The notes below the pieces were generated by a model. That model was not told where the DNA came from and searched no databases. It was given only the letters and a program-made list of their open reading frames with translations. Shown here one piece after another: positions 13,501 through 22,500 of a DNA stretch of 64,000 nucleotides; position 1 is the first letter of the stretch, and each line of letters starts with the position of its first letter. The translations under genes were made by a program, and so were the position numbers. This stretch comes from Leptidea sinapis (Eukaryota > Arthropoda > Insecta > Lepidoptera > Pieridae), in the NCBI RefSeq assembly GCF_905404315.1, contig NC_066312.1:7427001-7491000 (forward strand). The letters are read 5' to 3'.

Positions 13501-16500
13501 AAGACATCACTATTTTGATGTGAAATAATACAAGAGTAAGCATTACTTTGTAATGGAACTAAATAAACCAGCGGAACTATTTATTGATTTTAAAAACTTA
13601 TTGCTTTGTAACAATAACATTAATAACAAAAAGAGATCACATCCCTTTAAGACTAGCCTAGTATCGGAATACTGGTACTGGTGAATATTGAGTGATTGCC
13701 AATTCCGCGGTCTTCTGGAAGACAACCCCAAATTGGCTTTGGAGAGACTGGTCGTCATAAATAGAGCACGGCAATACTTCAATCCGGCCCGCATTCTAGC
13801 GCTCTACAGGCGCAACCTAGTATCAGATCGAGCTATTTAACCGCGTTCAACTCAGAGGCGTTTGAATTGTCAGGAAGCCATTGCTCTGTGAACGGCTAGA
13901 TCACTTGGCGATAAGTAGAGACGTCGCCTCATATTTTGATGTGAAATAATACAAGAGTAAGCATTACTTTGTAATGGAACTAAATAAACCAGCGGAACTA
14001 TCTATTGATTTTAAAAACTTATTGCTTTGTAACAATAACATTAATAACAAAAAGAGATCACATCCCTTTAAGACTAGCCTAGTATCGGAATACTGGTACT
14101 GGTGAATATTGAGTGATTGCCAATTCCGCGGTCTTCTGGAAGACAAACCCAAATTGGCTTTGGAGAGACTGGTCGTCATAAATAGAGCACGGCAATACTT
14201 CAATCCGGCCCGCTCTACAGGCGCAACCTAGTATCAGATCGAGCCATTTAACCGCGTTCAACTCAGAGCCGTTCGAATTGTCAGGAAGCCATTGCTCTGT
14301 GAACGGCTAGATCACTTGGCGATAAGTAGAGACGTCGCCTCATTGTGTGTTTTAAAACATATTTATTACAAGGACTGTTCTGAAGAGCTGTTTGACCTGA
14401 TTCCTGCTGCTCAATTCCACCCTCACACGACATGCCATAAATTAGGATATTCCTCCACAGTGCGGTTTTCAAGGAACTTTCTTCCACGTATAACCAATTC
14501 CTTTCTTGCGCGGTGTTTCCAAGACAACACCTTCAAAAAAAGCGGCTACACTTTTCGAAAAAGCTAGCAATGTTAGCTATGATTCCTCTGGTGAGTACTT
14601 AACATCAGGTGACTCATACGCTCGTTTATTCTCCTCCTCCATAAAAAAAAAAACAATATGTTCAACGATATAATAACAACACAAGTGCCGACTCTTTGTC
14701 TTTGCACTCGCTTATAGAAAATGGTTGCAGTAGTATAGAAACCATATTCCAACACTACTTCAGAAGTCTACAATCATGTTTCAAGCACTTGTCAATGTTT
14801 TCCTAAAAAAATTGTTACTCCCTAGATAACACCGGACTCAAAGAAGAAAGACGGGGGCAGGGAAGGTTCTCTGATTCGCGTAGAATCAGAAGAGAATGAG
14901 TGCCCAGCCGATCTCTTTATGGAACTCATTGCGAAGAGTCAATCCCACCGCATGGACGAACAACGAGCTACACTGGATAAGGAGAATAGGCCACAAGAAA
15001 CAGCGGCATCGAATACAGAGAAGTAAGTTTAATGTTTATTCTTACTTAAGTACATCCGTAGAAGGAGGTGGTACCGAGGGTCCTAACCCTCTTGCATTTC
15101 ATAATTTAAGAGTCCCTTAGTAAATAACTACTAAAAACACATTAGGAAAGAATGCAGGTATTCGTTTATGCACCACTTGGGATACTTTTAGGAGAGTATT
15201 TCTACCAACATACCATTGAAGCTGTACCTGGGAATCATTGGATTAATTGAGATAGCATGTGTTTTTTTCGTATTCTTCTTTACCCGGCATTTTCTCCCTT
15301 CCTAGTCTTAATCCTAAATCTCGCAAATAGAAAGGAGGATGAACGTTTGGGGAGGTTAATTGTTATTATTGCGTAGTAGATTGCGAGCACAATATACTAT
15401 TCTGCTAGGACAGGAACGCAGTGGATATAAGTCTAATGGAAGCCAGATCATATCCTTGGTTAAAACTTTAAAGCGTCGATTAACTGCGCTTTGAACAAAG
15501 GTTTCAAATTGCAAGAGTTATGAAGAGGAAATATAACCTAGAGTCTCGATATTTTAATTGGCAAATTAATTTAAAATATTCTTTATAGTTAACTAAATTG
15601 TATTACATATTTTAAAAAGGGGGACACACTGAAATATTTTACGAATACTAGTAATAGATGGCGCATTTTAAAATCGTCTTGCAGTAGCGCATAATCGTGA
15701 TTTAAAAATGCAACAAATTTGTTGATTTTATTGCAATAGAATATAGCTCTGTTAACTTTTCACAATTTCTTTGGAATATCGGTAATTAACCGACTTCGAA
15801 AAGAAGGAGCTTCTTAATTCGATTGGTATTTTTTTTATCTATGTGCACCGATTACGCTGATTACACCATTTATGAACTGCAGGCCTACCATGATCTCTTA
15901 TTGCCATTCAATTGACAACCTAAAATGAACTGCTTTGCTATTTCGTACCACGACGTGATTAGAGCTATCTAATTTAGGTTGACGTCAAATCAACTGATTA
16001 AATCGCAATGATGTCAATTGAATGTCTAAAATGATATCAACTGAATCGCAAACTGATTTAGTACGTTCATTTATTCGTACCATGAGGTGTTATTTCAACC
16101 TAAACTGGATAGCTTATTTGTCAAAGTGACCGATTCGAAAAAAGTTGCTACTTCCTTAGAGGAAAGTGAATCGTGTTGTTAATAACTTTTAAAAAATAAT
16201 GAAAACATAGAAAAGAAAAATTTTATTGATTAAAGATGAGATGAGAATACTTTATTTGACTTTTTTGTAAAACAAAATACTGAAAATAAATACCAAAAAT
16301 GAAAATACTAAAGACGAGGCAGTGAGGGCCCGGGCTGTAGCCTGTTCGCAAGAACGAATTAAAAAAAATGTACTCTGTGGTCCTGTCAAATCAAACATCA
16401 ATGGAGGTGCGTTCTTAACTCGTTATTTTTACGAAAGCACATAAGCAAACATTTAATTTGTCATTCAAAGAACTATATTTATTTATATTACTATTATTTA

Positions 16501-19500
16501 ATAAGTATAAAAAAGAGCTTAATGGTTTATGATTTGACGCAACTGCGCAATTTTAAAATGTATTTTTAGTATTTTCTACGCAAAAAAACCGCTAAAATCA
16601 TATCATTTTAGGTTTCGAAACGCAATTTTATTTCGTTCATTCTTCATAAGCGATCCAAACGCCATTCAGTAAAAGGCACTTCATGGTACGAATTTGGGTA
16701 CCTAAACTGAACTGCATCGGATTCGCATCGCTTATTAAAAGTTGATGGTAGGCCCTCTGATCAACGTGATTCTTCTTTAGTTTGATGCGGAATGTTTGCC
16801 AATTGGCACAGCAGTTTTCATTTCATGAATACCTTTGTATACGTGGATGATGTTATTATACTTTCTGTACTGCTTTTTTAGGAGTTTTCATTTGGATTGA
16901 TTATATATTTTTATTACTAACCCGTTCGCCGATAAGTGGGTCTTAGTTTACCCGTCATTCATAGCTATTCAAACCGACTTCAAAACTATCAATAGGTAGC
17001 ACATACAAATAATAATATTTTCTTAACATTAAAGATATAAGATTTGCATAAGAGTTGTATTAAATATTAATAAGTTATTTTATACTTTTCAGTTTTTGAA
17101 GTTCGTTTTAACGTAGTTTTTATTTATTTATTCGTCAATAGCGGAAATAATAAGCAACAGATTTTGTATCATTAAAGATGGAATTTAAGGCTTATGGAAA
17201 AGTAGTACCTACTTTTAGTTTCGTACTCCTATTTCTTTAATTATAGTAGTATGTAATAATTATATAGTGACGATATTGTTCTTCGGGCGAAACCGGGGTC
17301 AATAACTTATTACTTCAAAATTTTAAACGACACTAAATATTTTCCATAGAAGGTACTAGGTGTTTATCATAGTATAAGAGCTCTATTATTAGCTAAGATA
17401 ATCGGTGAAGTGTATATGTATAGCGATATATACTCGCGATACTCTCTCGTTATCAGTGTGTGGGATTACTACGATCGCAGATGACGCGAGCTCACGCGGT
17501 TTTTGTTATTATATCGGCATCTATTTCGGAGATTTTTATATTTGTATGAACTTCACTAGTGTTAATATGACGCCGATTAGTGAAGATTGTGATAGGTGAG
17601 TGTAAAACATGACACATATATTGTTATATTTATATAAAACTAACTGTTACCAGCGCCAATGCCAAAAGATAAAAATCGGAGTGGCCTTGTTGCCCTTATG
17701 TGTGCAAAGTTTCATATCAATCGGGCTGGCGGTTCTCGAGTTTTAGGTTAACACATATTCTTATACATATATTGATTCTGATTACATTTCATATAGTTAA
17801 AGTGTATGTCTAGAGATGCGCTCCTAGCTGTAGAAAAATTAAAGAAAAAAAAATCCAATGCAATTGTCATTAAAAGAGAGGGCAATAGGGTTTTAAGTTA
17901 ATTGTCTAGAACACGCAAGTTCTTAGTGTTGTAGCTGGTTGATAACTTGATAGCTGCAGATTGAAATGGAAGTGTGGCCCATACTGCAAAAGAAAAGACC
18001 AATCATCTGGGCTCTCTTTTCAAAGTTCAAAGCAACTCAACTCTCTCAACCCTTGATGTCAATGAGAATACACCGCTGACCAAGTGTGCCATGTAGTCTC
18101 ACATTGAGGGCCGTACTTAAGTTTGAGTAGAGTAACATAGTGCTGCAAGTCGAGGGATAGAATCAGATCGCAAAATACTTCACCACTAACAATTCATGCA
18201 GTTGTACGGTGTATTTGTTCAAGTAGTCTGAACGGATTCTGATAGATGACTGCATTACACCGGAGAATAGTGCCAATTTGATCGCAGTAATAACTTAAAT
18301 CTTGAAGCACCGCCTAGATAGATCGCGAGGCATATAGTACACATTTATTCCTATATTTTAAGCTTAACACGATCTTCTTAAGATCAACCTAGGTGGTTGA
18401 CCTTAAGAAATGTCAAGATTAATGAGAGAAAGATAAGAGATTTCATCGGTTCTCATCGATAACTCTTTATGGCTGGTGTATACAGAATCTCCAGTTGTAC
18501 CACCTGAAAGGCGTTTTATATTTCTCAAATTATTTTTTAATATTTATGATGGCAATTAAATTAGTCCCAACGAGAAGAAACGGCGTAAAAAGCTCTTATA
18601 ATATCTTTTTTGCGCTCTATAAAGAAGACAACACGTTATTGTTAACATTGTACCTATTTTGCTATTGATATTAAGTAATCACAGATCACTAAATGATTAT
18701 TATTATATTTATAATATATATATATTGTATTACGATACGACATATACCTTCAAAAAAAGCGCGTACACTTTCAAACACCTTAAAGGCCGGCATCGCTTTT
18801 GTGATTCCTCTGGTGTTGCAAGAGAATGTGGGCGGCGGTGATCACTTAACACCAAGTGACCTTTTTTTAAATAAGAAGGGGCAAACGAGCATGAGCTCAC
18901 GCGATGGTGAGTGGTGAGGCAATCGACCATCGAAATCCGCAGAACCAGGAATCAAGAGATGCGTTGCTGACATTTAAGGTGGCAGAATGCTCTATGCTTA
19001 AAAGTCCCGGAAGCGGAAGATGCTTGTACTGAGAAGCGCCCACCCAGAGGTGAGAAGAGTACTCCATTTGAGGCCAAATTTGTGCCTTGTATTGATCTTC
19101 AAGATTGATATGCAGATATATATATATCGGGCTTACAGTGCGACCAGTTAGAAATTAGGTGATAATTTACCTTTCGAAGCTAATATTTATCTTTATCAAA
19201 TACCTGGTAAATTTCCCAGATAATATCATTTCAAATTACAGTGTAACTAATTGACACTAATATACCTGTATATATTTGGAGCATCGATTATCTATTGTTG
19301 ATTGATTTGTTATGATGCAACGAAGGCAAATCGTTCAGTAATTAAGAAACCCATTGTTGTAATTTCTAACAATGTTAATTGTTTTTTTTTTGTTTTACGA
19401 AGAGCTATCAATTGATAGCGATTATGTGCGATAATACTCTACCGCTTATTGCGACGCAAGGAATTCTGAAATCAAAGTAAAGAAAGAAAATCGTATCTAA

Positions 19501-22500
19501 TATTATAAATGTAAAATGAATGGTGGCAAAAGTTTCATTAATAGTATTTTAAAAGGCACAGTTTATTATAAGTAGTATATTAATTTATATTGTATTAATT
19601 TCATTTCGGTATATATATTCAATTTACATAAATAACTGTGACAAGTGTTAAAAGAAAACATTATCTATATATGTATATAAAAATGAATTGATGTTCGTTA
19701 GTCTCGTTAAATCTCGAGAACGGCTGGACCGATTTGGCTAATTTTGGTCTTGAATTATTTGTAGAAGTCCAGAGAAGGTTTAAAAGGAATTGAATAGATA
19801 TGAAATGCGCGGAATTAAATAGAAACAACAATTTTGTTTTTCCTTTGATGTGTACCCAATGTTATAACCAATAGTAATCGGATATTATAATTATTTTACA
19901 TAGTACGATATATTTTATGTTCGATTTAACATTTGGTAGGTCTGAGAATCGGTCGTCATCTATTTTTTACACCCCAACAAATAAAATTATTTATTTTTTT
20001 CTTATTACTTTATATGGCAATACAACGTTTGTTGGGTCAGCTAGTATAGAATAAAATAACTGAACCTATTGTTGCTAAAGTTGTGCCGATGTCAGAAATT
20101 TATAAGTCGTATTCCATGATCACATAGTAATAGACACATATATAATACTTTACTTACTTATATATCTTTCACAAATGAAGCATATTATGTAAATCAAGAC
20201 TATAAACATCAAAATATTTCCTAATTATAGCTGTCATATAAATTGCAATTTCGGCTCATCCATTTTGTGGATAATAAAGTAACTTGTAATACATCAATAA
20301 GTACTTTCATCATTGTGTTTACATCACTTAGTTGAAAGTAAGGATACAATGATCTACGGCAGGGTGATATATCGGCATTATCAATTACTATCGATCAAGG
20401 TCGTCATACACATATGTCTCTATATTTGGTAATGGTGAGTTGATGAGATCATAAAAATTGCTAGAGAAAACTGGACTCTGAAAGCAAAGTCAAGAACAAC
20501 CTGGAAATTGTTGGAGGAGGCCTATACCCACCAGGGGCCTTATCTATGTGAATATTATTTAAGTGTATATTTTATTTTGTATGTTATGTTAATAAAAGGG
20601 ATTTATTATTAAAGGTCGCCAACTGAGCTTAATTGCCTCAGAATATATTACTTTTAAGTAAAATTTTATTTATTTTTATACTAATAATATTTTTTGGCCT
20701 CGATAACATAAGAATATATTAACATAAAGTGTGGCCGAGTGTAAGCGATATTATTTGGTCATTAAAAATAAAATCATATAGGTATTACAACTTACAATAT
20801 ATTATATGATTAATTTATCAATTGTACAAATTAAATTTATAACCAAAATTTATGAACGATTCGGGACTCGAACACGCGACCGCTCGGTTCCGTACAAGCG
20901 CTCTTCCTAACTTAGCCAACAGTTGGAGTGACGCATGGTTCGCAAATCTTCGTATCTTGTTCAACCCCCAGGTTGTGTGTGTATCAAATTTAATTGGAAT
21001 AATTCATACCAGAATTGAGGGATGTCATTTTAAAAATTACAATTTCTATATCAATTGTATATAAATGAGTTAACCTTTTTTACTATTCACAGTCAAAGCG
21101 AAGCAATGTTGAATATGATATCCCAACTGCAATCGGAGCGGATCGACTCTCAACGCGCAGAGCTGCGACCCGTCAAAAAGGTGAAAGAAAGCAAGGGTGC
21201 CTCGCTACCAGGTCTAAGAACTCAACAAACCACAAGCATCAAACCAGAGGACGACTTCCTGGAAATGATTGCACGTGTCCAGGTACTTATTTATTTATTT
21301 AATAGGTACACACAACAGAAAAAAAAAACTAACAGCTAAATACAAGATAGGCTGCAACTCCGCGAGCGTGTGTACACAGCATGCTTAGCATAAATTAATA
21401 ACTATTAAAATACATTATGTACTTACAATACTTGTACGGCGTTTCCGGGACGATACGACGTGCGTACCTACAAAAAAAGCGCGTACACCTACCTTAAAGG
21501 CCGGCAACCCTCTTGTGATTCCTCTGGTGTTGCAAGAGAATGTGGGCGGCGGTGATCACTTAACACCAGGTGACCCGTACGCTCGTTTGTCCTCCTATTC
21601 CATAAAAAAAATCATTAAAAATAGTGATTTTAAAACTAGCTTTAGGTAATGTAATATTATGAAAGAAAAAGACAAAGAAAATATATATTTCGACAAATAG
21701 ATGCGAAATATTATGGAAACTTATTTATATACGCAACAAGCCTAGATCGTTTATACGTCTAGATACTGTGACAGTCGTGTAAACGTTGAAAATAATTGAG
21801 GTTACAGTTAACCTCTATTTTGACCAATGCACGCAACATAAGTGCCATACTTTTTACCAGTGGGAGGCTCCTTTGCACAGGAAGCCGGCTAGATATATGG
21901 GTACCACAAAAGCGCCTATTTCTGCCGTGAAGCAGTGATGTGTAAACATTACTGGGTTTCGAACTGAAGGGCGCCGTAGCTAGTGAAATTACTGGGCAAA
22001 TGAGATTTAAAATCTTATGTCTCAAGGTGACGAGCGCAATTGTATCGCCGCTCAGAATTTTTGGGTTTTTCAAGACTCATGAGTTGCTCCACTGCATTGT
22101 AATGGGTAGGGCGTATCAATTACCATCAGCTGAACGTCCTGCTCGTCTCGTCCCTTATTGTCATTAAAAAAAGTTGCTGTCTTTTTTTAAAATCTCACTC
22201 TCACATACCGTTCTCTTTCTTTATTATTTTCGTGCCGACCAATTTGAATCTCCCACTTTAGATATGTATTTTCGATTAGATATAAAAGATCATCGTCATC
22301 CATATCCAAAAAAAAAACAAAACTTGTAAACAGATTCTAATGTAAATCGATTTGTTTTCAGGGGAGCCGTCTGGAAGACCAACGCTCTGAACTCCCTCGT
22401 CCGAAGCCGAAATCAACGGTACCGGATGATGACTTCTTCACTCAGTTGATGAAGGCACAATCCGGCCGTCTCGATGATCAGAGAGCCACTGTAAGCCTGT

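Noticed and set aside
14896..15120. 75-codon plus-strand frame overlapping pins exon 7
   Set aside because: It is an alternative frame over the exon and runs through the splice donor. The in-phase frame encodes GoLoco 1.
20852..20960. tRNA gene (minus strand) from A/B-box-like sequence
   Set aside because: A matching copy at 23640 shares sequence beyond the tRNA-like block and there is no acceptor-stem pairing, so it is a tRNA-derived repeat.
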